Assembly (NCBI GenBank): GCA_037951165.1
Contig: JBBDHG010000470.1
Span: 1-64,000 of the forward strand
DNA length: 64,000 nt
Source of the DNA: Lophius americanus
Taxonomy: Eukaryota; Chordata; Actinopteri; Lophiiformes; Lophiidae
Direction: 5' to 3'
How positions within the stretch are numbered: position 1 is the stretch's first letter; the number at the start of each line of letters is the position of its first letter. Made by a program: the position numbers and the translations under genes. Under the pieces are notes generated by a model. The model had not been told where the DNA came from, searched no databases, and saw nothing but the letters and a program-made list of their open reading frames with translations. This document shows, piece by piece, positions 23,976-37,001 of this stretch.

Positions 23976-25325
23976 AAAAGGCGAAGCCACGCCCACAAAT
24001 GCCGTTTTCGGCCATGACCTCATTAAAACGAGGTGAAACAACAAGAATTGGGTTCCAAAATCACAAAGAAACAGCATTTGGTCACATATTTATTGAAAAC
24101 GGATGATATTCCAGATAAATTACCACCGCAATTAAATTTTCTCGACGACACCATGAGTGAGGAACATAGTGCAAGGAGTGACTATGGCAAGTTTGGAGGT
24201 GATCCTCAGACTGATGCCTGCCTCCTGTAGTTGTGCGGTGTATGGAACACAGGAAGCTCGCCCCCTGGTGGCCAGGGGAAAATTAAAAATGACCAAGGTA
24301 AACAAAAAAGTCCCATACCTACGATGGGACTTACCTCATCACGGCTGGCCAACCAGAGTCTCTAGCTCCCCCTGGTGGACCGGAGTAACTTAACGGTGTC
24401 AACAACCGGTCTACCTGGAGGAGTGGTAAGTATGGGATTTTATCTACATAGACAATGTAGGGTTAGATTTGTATTAAACCGGTTTTAAAGCTCGTTATAA
24501 CACAGGAATAACGGTTCATGCAGCAATTATAAATAAATAATAATAACTTGACATAGGTCATCACTGCTTTTCTCAGCAACAATATATACAGAAAATAAAA
24601 CAGGAATAACACAGGAATGAAAAAATAAATAATAATAAAACTATAGGACGGCGAATAATAGCTTTCTTAGAATGAAGATAAAAAACAATTGGTCACGGGA
24701 TACACTCTGGGACCTGATCACCCCGGAGGGCCGCCTCAGGCGAGGGTGTCCTGTTGTGAATGGCCGAAACACCCTGTGAACCTGAGGTACACAGCTGACG
24801 ATGTATCCTGAAATTTAGGACATTTAAGCCATTGAATCCAACCTGGATTGGGCGACTTAAAGCCAGATAAAAACTCAAATAGAAACTTTATAAAACAAAC
24901 AATCCGACGCGTTAATAGGACAAAAAACTAGTATCAGGTTAATGACACTCGAAGAAGTATCACCCACCCATTCTCCAAAATCTCTGAAAAAATATTTAAA
25001 AATATTTTAAAAAATAATAATCCTCACCTTCTTTTTTCTCTCTCTCTCCTTCCTGTCCTTCCCTCACTTCGGTGAAAGGAGTAGGGGTGGGCAGAGCGGC
25101 AGCCCGGTCCGGCGGGGGGAGATTTAAGCCCCTCCAAGCTTGCTCAGTTCCTAGCTCTGTTTTCCTCCAAAGTCACTGTGTCTCTCTCTCTCTCTCTCCC
25201 TCTCTGGCTCTCTCTCTCTCTCACCCTTCACCCCCCAAAACATCCGCCCAGTAGAGACCTTTTCAAAAAGGTATTATAATCCAGGAAAAAATTAAAAATG
25301 ACCAAGGTAAACAAAAAAACGTCTG
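23976..25325 (+). repeat. Unit F19 (full, 34-bp insertion between the CTCF-like motifs)
   Basis: Motif 1 at 24256-24274 and motif 2 at 24363-24381, now 107 bp apart. The CT tract has CTCCCTCT...GG only in F20 and the next unit; F19 has an uninterrupted GG tract up to 23.9 kb and the CCC form near 25,198. Confidence 0.97.
24279..24314 (+). repeat. Templated insertion copied from a unit junction
   Basis: Directly after motif 1 the sequence runs AAAATTAAAAATGACC, AAGGTAAACAAAAAAGTCCC, then CATACC. This is the unit-junction sequence that normally follows the 16-bp inverted repeat. The AAACAAAAAA form matches the F19/F20 junction (about 25,290-25,320), where other junctions have AAACAGAAAA, so the likely template is about 1 kb downstream. 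Confidence 0.8.
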
Positions 25326-26641
25326 AAAAGGCGAAGCCACCCCCACAAATGCTGTTTTCGGCCATGACCTCATTAAAACGAGGTGAAACAACAAGAATTG
25401 GGTTCCAAAATCACAAAGAAACAGCATTTGGTCACATATTTATTGAAAACGGATGATATTCCAGATAAATTACCACCGCAATTAAATTTTCTCGACGACA
25501 CCATGAGTGAGGAACATAGTGCAAGGAGTGACTATGGCAAGTTTGGAGGTGATCCTCAGACTGATGCCTGCCTCCTGTAGTTGTGCGGTGTATGGAACAC
25601 AGGAAGCTCGCCCCCTGGTGGCCAGGGGACATACCTACGATGAGACTTACCTCATCACGGCTGGCCAACCAGAGTCTCTAGCTCCCCCTGGTGGACCGGA
25701 GTAACCTAACGGTGTCAACAACCGGTCTACCTGGAGGAGTGGTAAGTATGGGATTTTATCTACATAGACAATGTAGGGTAAGATTTGTATTAAACCGGTT
25801 TTAAAGCTCGTTATAACACAGGAATAACGGTTCATGCAGCAATTATAAATAAATAATAATAACTTGACATAGGTCATCACTGCTTTTCTCAGCAACAATA
25901 TATACAGAAAATAAAACAGGAATAACACATGAATGAAAAAATAAATAATAATAAAACTATAGCACGGCGAATAATAGCTTTCTTAGAATGAAGATAAAAA
26001 ACAATTGGTCACGGGATACACTCTGGGACCTGATCACCCCGGAGGGCCACCTCAGGGGAGGGTGTCCTGTTGTGAATGGCCGAAACACCCTGTGAACCTG
26101 AGGTACACAGCTGATGATGTATCCTGAAATTTATGACATTTAAGCCACTGAATCCAACCTGGATTGGGCGACTTAAAGCCAGATAAAAACTCAAATAGAA
26201 ACTTTATAAAACAAACAATCCGACGCGTTAATAGGACAAAAAACTAGTATCAGGTTAATGACACTCGAAGAAGTATCACCCACCCATTCTCCAAAATCTC
26301 TGAAAAAATATTTAAAAATATTTTAAAAAATAATAATCCTCACCTTCTTTTTTCTCTCTCTCTCCTTCCTGTCCTTCCCTCACTTCGGTGAAAGGAGTAG
26401 GGATGGGCAGAGCGGCAGCCCGGTCCGGCGGGGGGAGATTTAAGCCCCTCCAAGCTTGCTCAGTTCCTAGCTCTGTTTTCCTCCAAAGTCACTGTGTCTC
26501 TCTCTCTCTCTCTCCCTCTCTGGCTCTCTCTCTCTCTCACCCTTTACCCCCCAAAACATCCGCCCAGTAGAGACCTTTTCAAAAAGGTATTATAATCCAG
26601 GAAAAAATTAAAAATGACCAAGGTAAACAGAAAAACGTCTG
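25326..26641 (+). repeat. Unit F20 (full)
   Basis: CTCF-like pair at 25606-25624 and 25679-25697. GCCACCCCCAC and ATGCTGTTTT at the start; CCACCTCAGG (as in F22, F23); private AATTTATGACA. CT tract with CCC and GG interruptions. Confidence 0.97.
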
Positions 26642-27950
26642 AAAAGGCGAAGCCACACCCACAAATGCCGTTTTCGGCCATGACCTCATTGAAACGAGGT
26701 GAAACAACAAGAATTGGGTTCCAAAATCACAAAGAAACAGCATTTGGTCACATATTTATTGAAAACGGATGATATTCCAGATAAATTACCACCGCAATTA
26801 AATTTTCTCGACGACACCATGAGTGAGGAACATAGTGCAACGAGTGACTATGGCAAGTTTGGAGGTGATCCTCAGACTGATGCCTGCCTCCTGTAGTTGT
26901 GCGGTGTATGGAACACAGGAAGCTCGCCCCCTGGTGGCCAGGGGACATACCTACGATGGGACTTACCTTATCACGGCTGGCCAACCAGAGTCTCTAGCTC
27001 CCCCTGGTGGACGGGAGTAACCTAACGGTGTCAACAACCGGTCTACGTGGAGGAGTGGTAAGTATGGGATTTTATCTACATAGACAATGTAGGGTTAGAT
27101 TTGTATTAAACCGGTTTTAAAGCTCGTTATAACACAGGAATAACAGTTCATGCAGCAATTATAAATAAATAATAATAACTTGACATAGGTCATCACTGCT
27201 TTTCTCAGCAACAATATATACAGAAAATAAAACAGGAATAACACAGGAATGAAAAAATAAATAATAATAAAACTATAGCACGGCGAATAATAGCTTCTTA
27301 GAATGAAGATAAAAAACAATTGGTCACGGGATACACTCTGGGACCTGATCACCCCGGAGGGCCGCCTCAGGGTAGGGTGTCCTGTTGTGAATGGCCGAAA
27401 CACCCTGTGAACCTGAGATACACAGCTGATGATGTATCCTGAAATTTAGGACATTTAAGCCACTGAATCCATCCTGGATTGGGCGACTTAAAGCCAGATA
27501 AAAACTCAAATAGAAACTTTATAAAACAAACAATCCGACGCGTTAATAGGACAAAAAACTAGTATCAGGTTAATGACACTCGAAGAAGTATCACCCACCC
27601 ATTCTCCCAAATCTCTGAAAAAATATTTTAAAATATTTTAAAAAACAATAATCCTCACCTTCTTTTTTCTCTCTCTCTCCTTCCTGTCCTTCCCTCACTT
27701 CGGTGAAAGGAGTAGGGGTGGGCAGAGCGGCAGCCCGGTCCGGCGGGGGGAGATTTAAGCCCCTCCAAGCTTGCTCAGTTCCTAGCTCTGTTTTCCTCCA
27801 AAGTCACTGTGTCTCTCTCTCTCTCTCTCTCTCTGGCTCTCTCTCTCTCTCACCCTTTACCCCCCAAAACATCCGCCCAGTAGAGACCTTTTCAAAAAGG
27901 TATTATAATCCAGGAAAAAATTAAAAATGACCAAGGTAAACAGAAAAACG
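26642..27950 (+). repeat. Unit F21 (full, first of the T-associated family)
   Basis: CTCF-like pair at 26922-26940 and 26995-27013. First unit with the marker set CCACACCC, GCAACGAG, AACAGTTC, CAGGGTAGGG and CCATCCTGG that recurs in F25 and F28-F31. It ends at the T1 junction. Confidence 0.97.
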
Positions 27951-28759
27951 GAATAAACAGGAATAACGGTTCATGCAGCAATTATAAATAAATAAAAATA
28001 ACTTGACATAGGTCATCACTGCTTTTCTCAGCAACAATATATACAGAAAATAAAACAGGAATAACACAGGAATGAATAAATAAATAATAATAAAACTATA
28101 GCACGGCGAATAATAGCTTCTTAGAATGAAGATAAAAAACAATTGGTCACGGGATACACTCTGGGACCTGATCACCCCGGAGGGCCGCCTCAGGGGAGGG
28201 TGTCCTGTTGTGAATGGCCGAAACACCCTGTGAACCTGAGGTACACAGCTGATGATGTATCCTGAAATTTAGGACATTTAAGCCACTGAATCCAACCTGG
28301 ATTGGGCGACTTAAAGCCAGATGAAAACTCAAATAGAAACTTTATAAAACAAACAATCCGACGCGTTAATAGGACAAAAAACTGGTATCAGGTTAATGAC
28401 ACTCGAAGAAGTATCACCCACCCATTCTCCAAAATCTCTGAAAAAATATTTAAAAATATTTAAAAAAAATAATAATCCTCACCTTCTTTTATCTCTCTCT
28501 CTCCTTCCTGTCCTACCCTCACTTCGGTGAAGGGAGTAGGGGTGGGCAGAGCGGCAGCCCGGTCCGGCGGGGGGGAGATTTAAGCCCCTCCAGACTTGCT
28601 CAGTTCCTAGCTCTGTCTTCCTCCAAAGTTCACTGTGTCTCTCTCTCTCTATCTCTCTCTCACCCTTTACCCCCCAAAACATCCAGTAGAGACCTTTTCC
28701 AAAAGGTATTATAATCCAGAAAAAAATTAAAAATGACCAAGTAAACAGAAAAACGTCTG
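27951..28759 (+). repeat. Truncated unit T1
   Basis: The first T unit. After GTAAACAGAAAAACG the sequence jumps to GAATAAACAGGAATAACGG, removing about 490 bp: unit start, both CTCF-like motifs, donor-like site and palindrome. CT tract is the shortest (28638-28661, single-A class). CATCCAGTAG replaces CATCCGCCCAGTAG. Confidence 0.96.
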
Positions 28760-29926
28760 AAAAGGCGAAGCCAAGCCCACAAATGCCGTTTTCGGCCATG
28801 ACCTCATTAAAACGAGGTGAAACAACAAGAATTAGGTTCCAAAATCACAAAGAAACAGCATTTGGTCACATAATTATTGAAAACGGATGGTATTCCAGAT
28901 AAATTACCACCGCAATTAAATTTTCTCGACGACACCATGAGTGAGGAACATAGTGCAACGAGTGACTATGGCAAGTTTGGAGGTGATCCTCAGACTGATG
29001 CCTGCCTCCTGTAGTTGTGCGGTGTATGGAACACAGGAAGCTCGCCCCCTGGTGGCCAGGGGACATACCTACGATGGGACTTACCTCATCACGGCTGGCC
29101 AACCAGAGTCTCTAGCTCCCGCTGGTGGACCGGAGTAACCTAACGGTGTCAACAACCGGTCTACCTAGAGGAGTGGTAAGTATGGGATTTTATCTACATA
29201 GACAATGTAGGGTTAGATTTGTATTAAACCGGTTTTAAAGCTCGTTATAACACAGGAATAACGGTTCATGCAGCAATTATAAATAAATAATAATAACTTG
29301 ACATAGGTCATCACTGCTTTTCTCAGCAACAATATATACAGAAAATAAAACAGGAATAACACAGGAATGAAAAAATAAATAATAATAAAACTATAGCACG
29401 GCGAATAATAGCATCTTAGAATGAAGATAAAAAACAATTGGTCACGGGATACACTCTGGGACCTGATCACCCCGGAGGGCCACCTCAGGGGAGGGTGTCC
29501 TGTTGTGAATGGCCGAAACACCCTGTGAACCTGAGGTACAAAGCTGATGATGTATCCTGAAATTTAGGACATTTAAGCCACTGAATCCAACCTGGATTGG
29601 GCGACTTAAAGCCAGATAAAAACTCAAATAGAAACTTTATAAAACAAACAATCCGACGCGTTAATAGGACAAAAAACTAGTATCAGGTTAATGACACTCG
29701 AAGAAGTATCACCCACCCATTCTCCAAAATCTCTGAAAAAATATTTAAAAATATTTTAAAAAATAATAATCCTCACCTTCTTTTTTCTCTCTCTCTCCTT
29801 CCTGTCCTTCCCTCACTTCGGTGAAAGGAGTAGGGGTGGGCAGAGCGGCAGCCCGGTCCGGCGGGGGGAGATTTAAGCCCCTCCAAGCTTGCTCAGTTCC
29901 TAGCTCTGTTTTCCTCCAAAGTCACT

Positions 29927-29960
<34 letters not shown>

Positions 29961-30080
29961 CTCTCTCTCTCTCTCTCACCCTTTACCCCCCAAAACATCC
30001 GCCCAGTAGAGACCTTTTCAAAAAGGTATTATAATCCAGGAAAAAATTAAAAATGACCAAGGTAAACATAAAAACGTCTG
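28760..30080 (+). repeat. Unit F22 (full, motif 2 damaged)
   Basis: Motif 1 at 29040-29058 intact; motif 2 at 29113-29131 has a core change. Marker set CCAAGCCC, CATAATTATTG, GATGGTATTCC. The 3' half (from about 29.5 kb) is duplicated as the 3' half of F23 at an offset of 1,321 bp. Confidence 0.97.
29113..29131 (-). promoter_or_regulatory. CTCF-like motif 2 with a core change in F22
   Basis: TAGCTCCCGCTGGTGG on the plus strand: the C-to-G change at 29121 turns CCACCAGGGGG into CCACCAGCGGG on the motif strand. It also creates a CpG in a motif that otherwise has none. Confidence 0.6.
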
Positions 30081-31247
30081 AAAAGGCGAAGCCACGCCCA
30101 CATATGCCGTTTTCGGCCATGACCTCATTAAAACGAGGTGAAACAACAAGAATTAGGTTCCAAAATCACAAAGAAACGGCATTTGGTCACATATTTATTG
30201 AAAACGGATGATATTCCAGATAAATTACCACCGCAATTAAATTTTCTTGACGACACAACGAGTGAGGAACATAGAGCAAGGAGTGACTATGGCAAGTTTG
30301 GAGGTGATCCTCAGACTGATGCCTGCCTCCTGTAGTTGTCCGGTGTATGGAACACAGGAAGCTCGCCCCCTGGTGGCCAGGGGACATTCCTACGATGGGA
30401 CCTACCTCATCACGGCTGGCCAACCAGAGTCTCTAGCTCCCCCTGGTGGACCGGAGTAACCTAACGGTGTCAACAACCGGTCTTCCTGGAGGAGTGGTAA
30501 GTATGGGATTTTATCTACATAGACAATGTAGGGTTAGATTTGTATTAAACCGGTTTTAAAGCTCGTTATAACACAGGAATAACGGTTCATGCAGCAATTA
30601 TAAATAAATAATAATAACTTGACATAGGTCATCACTGCTTTTCTCAGCAACAATATATACAGAAAATAAAACAGGAATAACACAGGAATGAAAAAATAAA
30701 TAATAATAAAACTATAGCACGGCGAATAATAGCTTCTTAGAATGAAGATAAAAAACAATTGGTCACGGGATACACTCTGGGACCTGATCACCCCGGAGGG
30801 CCACCTCAGGGGAGGGTGTCCTGTTGTGAATGGCCGAAACACCCTGTGAACCTGAGGTACAAAGCTGATGATGTATCCTGAAATTTAGGACATTTAAGCC
30901 ACTGAATCCAACCTGGATTGGGCGACTTAAAGCCAGATAAAAACTCAAATAGAAACTTTATAAAACAAACAATCCGACGCGTTAATAGGACAAAAAACTA
31001 GTATCAGGTTAATGACACTCGAAGAAGTATCACCCACCCATTCTCCAAAATCTCTGAAAAAATATTTAAAAATATTTTAAAAAATAATAATCCTCACCTT
31101 CTTTTTTCTCTCTCTCTCCTTCCTGTCCTTCCCTCACTTCGGTGAAAGGAGTAGGGGTGGGCAGAGCGGCAGCCCGGTCCGGCGGGGGGAGATTTAAGCC
31201 CCTCCAAGCTTGCTCAGTTCCTAGCTCTGTTTTCCTCCAAAGTCACT

Positions 31248-31281
<34 letters not shown>

Positions 31282-31880
31282 CTCTCTCTCTCTCTCTCAC
31301 CCTTTACCCCCCAAAACATCCGCCCAGTAGAGACCTTTTCAAAAAGGTATTATAATCCAGGAAAAAATTAAAAATGACCAAGGTAAACATAAAAACGTCT
31401 GAAAAGGCGAAGCCACGCCCACATATGCCGTTTTCGGCCATGACCTCATTAAAACGAGGTGAAACAACAAGAATTAGGTTCCAAAATCACAAAGAAACGG
31501 CATTTGGTCACATATTTATTGAAAACGGATGATATTCCAGATAAATTACCACCGCAATTAAATTTTCTTGACGACACAACGAGTGAGGAACATAGAGCAA
31601 GGAGTGACTATGGCAAGTTTGGAGGTGATCCTCAGACTGATGCCTGCCTCCTGTAGTTGTCCGGTGTATGGAACACAGGAAGCTCGCCCCCTGGTGGCCA
31701 GGGGACATTCCTACGATGGGACCTACCTCATCACGGCTGGCCAACCAGAGTCTCTAGCTCCCCCTGGTGGACCGGAGTAACCTAACGGTGTCAACAACCG
31801 GTCTTCCTGGAGGAGTGGTAAGTATGGGATTTTATCTACATAGACAATGTAGGGTTAGATTTGTATTAAACCGGTTTTAA
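29500..31880 (+). repeat. 1,321-bp single-unit tandem duplication (F22/F23/F24)
   Basis: The second half of F22 equals that of F23 (CCACCTCAGG, GGTACAAAGC), and the 5' half of F23 equals that of F24. Breakpoints lie after 29,413 (F22 has private GCATCTTAG) and before about 31,905, where F24 changes family. Confidence 0.85.
30081..31401 (+). repeat. Unit F23 (full)
   Basis: CTCF-like pair at 30361-30379 and 30434-30452. Its 5' half shares many private changes with F24: CACATATGCC, AACGGCATTTG, TTCTTGACGACACAACG, CATAGAGC, GTTGTCCGG, GACATTCC, GGACCTACC and GGTCTTCC. Confidence 0.97.
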
Positions 31881-32714
31881 AGCTCGTTATAACACAGGAA
31901 TAACAGTTCATGCAGCAATTATAAATAAATAATAATAACTTGACATAGGTCATCACTGCTTTTCTCAGCAACAATATATACAGAAAATAAAACAGGAATA
32001 ACACAGGAATGAAAAAATAAATAATAATAAAACTATAGCACGGCGAATAATAGCTTCTTAGAATGAAGATAAAAAACAATTGGTCACGGGATACACTCTG
32101 GGACCTGATCACCCCGGAGGGCCGCCTCAGGGTAGGGTGTCCTGTTGTGAATGGCCGAAACACCCTGTGAACCTGAGATACACAGCTGATGATGTATCCT
32201 GAAATTTAGGACATTTAAGCCACTGAATCCATCCTGGATTGGGCAACTTAAAGCCAGATAAAAACTCAAATAGAAACTTTATAAAACAAACAATCCGACG
32301 CGTTAATAGGACAAAAAACTAGTATCAGGTTAATGACACTCGAAGAAGTATCACCCACCCATTCTCCCAAATCTCTGAAAAAATATTTTAAAATATTTTA
32401 AAAAACAATAATCCTCACCTTCTTTTTTCTCTCTCTCTCCTTCCTGTCCTTCCCTCACTTCGGTGAAAGGAGTAGGGGTGGGCAGAGCGGCAGACCGGTC
32501 CAGCGGGGGGAGATTTAAGCCCCTCCAAGCTTGCTCAGTTCCTAGCTCTGTTTTCCTCCAAAGTCACTGTGTCTCTCTCTCTCTCTCTCTCTCTCTCTGG
32601 CTCTCTCTCTCTCTCACCCTTTACCCCCCAAAACATCCGCCCAGTAGAGACCTTTTCAAAAAGGTATTATAATCCAGGAAAAAATTAAAAATGACCAAGG
32701 TAAACAGAAAAACG
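31402..32714 (+). repeat. Unit F24 (full, chimaeric)
   Basis: CTCF-like pair at 31682-31700 and 31755-31773. The 5' half equals F23; between about 31,830 and 31,905 it switches to the AACAGTTC / GGGTAGGG / CCATCCTGG family. Private-group change GGGCAACTT is shared with F26, F27 and F32. Confidence 0.97.
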
Positions 32715-33403
32715 GAATAAACAGGAATAACGGTTCATGCAGCAATTATAAATAAATAATAATAACTTGACATAGGTCATCACTGCTTTTCTCAGCAACA
32801 ATATATACAGAAAATAAAACAGGAATAACACAGGAATGAAAAAATAAATAATAATAAAACTATAGCACGGCGAATAATAGCTTCTTAGAATGAAGATAAA
32901 AAACAATTGGTCACGGGATACACTCTGGGACCTGATCACCCCGGAGGGCCGCCTCAGGGGAGGGTGTCCTGTTGTGAATGGCCGAAACACCCTGTGAACC
33001 TGAGGTACACAGCTGATGATGTATCCTGAAATTTAGGACATTTAAGCCACTGAATCCAAAACATACCTGGATTGGGCGACTTAAAGCCAGATAAAAACTC
33101 AAATAGAAACTTTATAAAACAAACAATCCGACGCGTTAATAGGACAAAAAACTGGTATCAGGTTAATGACACTCGAAGAAGTATCACCCACCCATTCTCC
33201 AAAATCTCTGAAAAAATATTTAAAAATATTTAAAAAAAATAATAATCCTCACCTTCTTTTTTCTCTCTCTCTCCTTCCTGTCCTTCCCTCACTTCGGTGA
33301 AAGGAGTAGGGGTGGGCAGAGCGGCAGCCCGGTCCGGCGGGGGGGAGATTTAAGCCCCTCCAAGCTTGCTCAGTTCCTAGCTCTGTTTTCCTCCAAAGTC
33401 ACT

Positions 33404-33437
<34 letters not shown>

Positions 33438-33557
33438 CTCTCTCTCTCTCTCTCACCCTTTACCCCCCAAAACATCCGCCCAGTAGAGACCTTTTCAAAA
33501 AGGTATTATAATCCAGGAAAAAATTAAAAATGACCAAGGTAAACAGAAAAACGTCTG
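32715..33557 (+). repeat. Truncated unit T2 (6-bp-insertion type)
   Basis: Same junction as T1. It carries a 6-bp insertion (CCAAAACATACCTGG) also found only in T5, T6, T7 and T8. GG-class CT tract, full-length acceptor region. Confidence 0.96.
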
Positions 33558-34848
33558 AAAAGGCGAAGCCACACCCACAAATGCCGTTTTCGGCCATGAC
33601 CTCATTGAAACGAGGTGAAACAACAAGAATTGGGTTCCAAAATCACAAAGAAACAGCATTTGGTCACATATTTATTGAAAACGGATGATATTCCAGATAA
33701 ATTACCACCGCAATTAAATTTTCTCGACGACACCATGAGTGAGGAACATAGTGCAACGAGTGACTATGGCAAGTTTGGAGGTGATCCTCAGACTGATGCC
33801 TGCCTCCTGTAGTTGTGCGGTGTATGGAACACAGGAAGCTCGCCCCCTGGTGGCCAGGGGACATACCTACGATGGGACTTACCTTATCACGGCTGGCCAA
33901 CCAGAGTCTCTAGCTCCCCCTGGTGGACGGGAGTAACCTAACGGTGTCAACAACCGGTCTACGTGGAGGAGTGGTAAGTATGGGATTTTATCTACATAGA
34001 CAATGTAGGGTTAGATTTGTATTAAACCGGTTTTAAAGCTCGTTATAACACAGGAATAACAGTTCATGCAGCAATTATAAATAAATAATAATAACTTGAC
34101 ATAGGTCATCACTGCTTTTCTCAGCAACAATATATACAGAAAATAAAACAGGAATAACACAGGAATGAAAAAATAAATAATAATAAAACTATAGCACGGC
34201 GAATAATAGCTTCTTAGAATGAAGATAAAAAACAATTGGTCACGGGATACACTCTGGGACCTGATCACCCCGGAGGGCCGCCTCAGGGTAGGGTGTCCTG
34301 TTGTGAATGGCCGAAACACCCTGTGAACCTGAGATACACAGCTGATGATGTATCCTGAAATTTAGGACATTTAAGCCACTGAATCCATCCTGGATTGGGC
34401 GACTTAAAGCCAGATAAAAACTCAAATAGAAACTTTATAAAACAAACAATCCGACGCGTTAATAGGACAAAAAACTAGTATTAGGTTAATGACACTCGAA
34501 GAAGTATCACCCACCCATTCTCCAAAATCTCTGAAAAAATATTTAAAAATATTTAAAAAAAAAAATAATCCTCACCTTCTTTTATCTCTCTCTCTCCTTC
34601 CTGTCCTACCCTCACTTCGGTGAAGGGAGTAGGGGTGGGCAGAGCGGCAGCCCGGTCCGGCGGGGGGGAGATTTAAGCCCCTCCAGACTTGCTCAGTTCC
34701 TAGCTCTGTCTTCCTCCAAAGTTCACTGTGTCTCTCTCTCTCTATCTCTCTCTCACCCTTTACCCCCCAAAACATCCAGTAGAGACCTTTTCAAAAAGGT
34801 ATTATAATCCAGGAAAAAATTAAAAATGACCAAGTAAACAGAAAAACG
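33558..34848 (+). repeat. Unit F25 (full)
   Basis: CTCF-like pair at 33838-33856 and 33911-33929. CCACACCC marker set; short single-A CT tract and CATCCAGTAG at the end. Private TAGTATTAGG near 34480. Confidence 0.97.
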
Positions 34849-35688
34849 GAATAAACAGGAATAACGGTTCATGCAGCAATTATAAATAAATAATAATAAC
34901 TTGACATAGGTCATCACTGCTTTTCTCAGCAACAATATATACAGAAAATAAAACAGGAATAACACAGGAATGAAAAAATAAATAATAATAAAACTATAGC
35001 ACGGCGAATAATAGCTTCTTAGAATGAAGATAAAAAACAATTGGTCACGGGATACACTCTGGGACCTGATCACCCCGGAGGGCCGCCTCAGGGGAGGGTG
35101 TCCTGTTGTGAATGGCCGAAACACCCTGTGAACCTGAGGTACACAGCTGATGATGTATCCTGAAATTTAGGACATTTAAGCCACTGAATCCAACCTGGAT
35201 TGGGCGACTTAAAGCCAGATGAAAACTCAAATAGAAACTTTATAAAACAAACAATCCGACGCGTTAATAGGACAAAAAACTGGTATCAGGTTAATGACAC
35301 TCGAAGAAGTATCACCCACCCATTCTCCAAAATCTCTGAAAAAATATTTAAAAATATTTAAAAAAAATAATAATCCTCACCTTCTTTTATCTCTCTCTCT
35401 CCTTCCTGTCCTACCCTCACTTCGGTGAAGGGAGTAGGGGTGGGCAGAGCGGCAGCCCGGTCCGGCGGGGGGGAGATTTAAGCCCCTCCAGACTTGCTCA
35501 GTTCCTAGCTCTGTTTTCCTCCAAAGTTCACTGTGTCTCTCTCTCTCTCTCTCTCTTTCTCTCTGCTCTCTCTCTCTCTCTCTCTCTCTCACCCTTTACC
35601 CCCCAAAACATCCAGTAGAGACCTTTTCCAAAAGGTATTATAATCCAGAAAAAAATTTAAAATGACCAAGTAAACAGAAAAACGTCTG
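34849..35688 (+). repeat. Truncated unit T3
   Basis: Common T junction without the 6-bp insertion. CTTTTATCTC and CTACCC markers; CT tract of TTTC...TGCTC class. With F26 it forms a 2,153-bp block that is repeated as T4+F27. Confidence 0.96.
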
Positions 35689-37001
35689 AAAAGGCGAAGC
35701 CAAGCCCACAAATGCCGTTTTCGGCCATGACCTCATTAAAACGAGGTGAAACAACAAGAATTAGGTTCCAAAATCACAAAGAAACAGCATTTGGTCACAT
35801 AATTATTGAAAACGGATGGTATTCCAGATAAATTACCACCGCAATTAAATTTTCTCGACGACACCATGAGTGAGGAACATAGTGCAACGAGTGACTATGG
35901 CAAGTTTGGAGGTGATCCTCAGACTGATGCCTGCCTCCTGTAGTTGTGCGGTGTATGGAACACAGGAAGCTCGCCCCCTGGTGGCCAGGGGACATACCTA
36001 CGATGGGACTTACCTCATCACGGCTGGCCAACCAGAGTCTCTAGCTCCCCCTGGTGGACGGGAGTAACCTAACGGTGTCAACAACCGGTCTACGTGGAGG
36101 AGTGGTAAGTATGGGATTTTATCTACATAGACAATGTAGGGTTAGATTTGTATTAAACCGGTTTTAAAGCTCGTTATAACACAGGAATAACAGTTCATGC
36201 AGCAATTATAAATAAATAATAATAACTTGACATAGGTCATCACTGCTTTTCTCAGCAACAATATATACAGAAAATAAAACAGGAATAACACAGGAATGAA
36301 AAAATAAATAATAATAAAACTATAGCACGGCGAATAATAGCTTCTTAGAATGAAGATAAAAAACAATTGGTCACGGGATACACTCTGGGACCTGATCACC
36401 CCGGAGGGCCGCCTCAGGGTAGGGTGTCCTGTTGTGAATGGCCGAAACACCCTGTGAACCTGAGATACACAGCTGATGATGTATCCTGAAATTTAGGACA
36501 TTTAAGCCACTGAATCCATCCTGGATTGGGCAACTTAAAGCCAGATAAAAACTCAAATAGAAACTTTATAAAACAAACAATCCGACGCGTTAATAGGACA
36601 AAAAACTAGTATCAGGTTAATGACACTCGAAGAAGTATCACCCACCCATTCTCCCAAATCTCTGAAAAAATATTTTAAAATATTTTAAAAAACAATAATC
36701 CTCACCTTCTTTTTTCTCTCTCTCTCCTTCCTGTCCTTCCCTCACTTCGGTGAAAGGAGTAGGGGTGGGCAGAGCGGCAGACCGGTCCAGCGGGGGGAGA
36801 TTTAAGCCCCTCCAAGCTTGCTCAGTTCCTAGCTCTGTTTTCCTCCAAAGTCACTGTGTCTCTCTCTCTCTCTCTCTCTCTCTCTGGCTCTCTCTCTCTC
36901 TCACCCTTTACCCCCCAAAACATCCGCCCAGTAGAGACCTTTTCAAAAAGGTATTATAATCCAGGAAAAAATTAAAAATGACCAAGGTAAACAGAAAAAC
37001 G
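35689..37001 (+). repeat. Unit F26 (full)
   Basis: CTCF-like pair at 35969-35987 and 36042-36060. CCAAGCCC and CATAATTATTG 5' half joined to an AACAGTTC / CCATCCTGG 3' half. GCAGACCGGTCCAGC is shared with F24 and F27. Confidence 0.97.
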
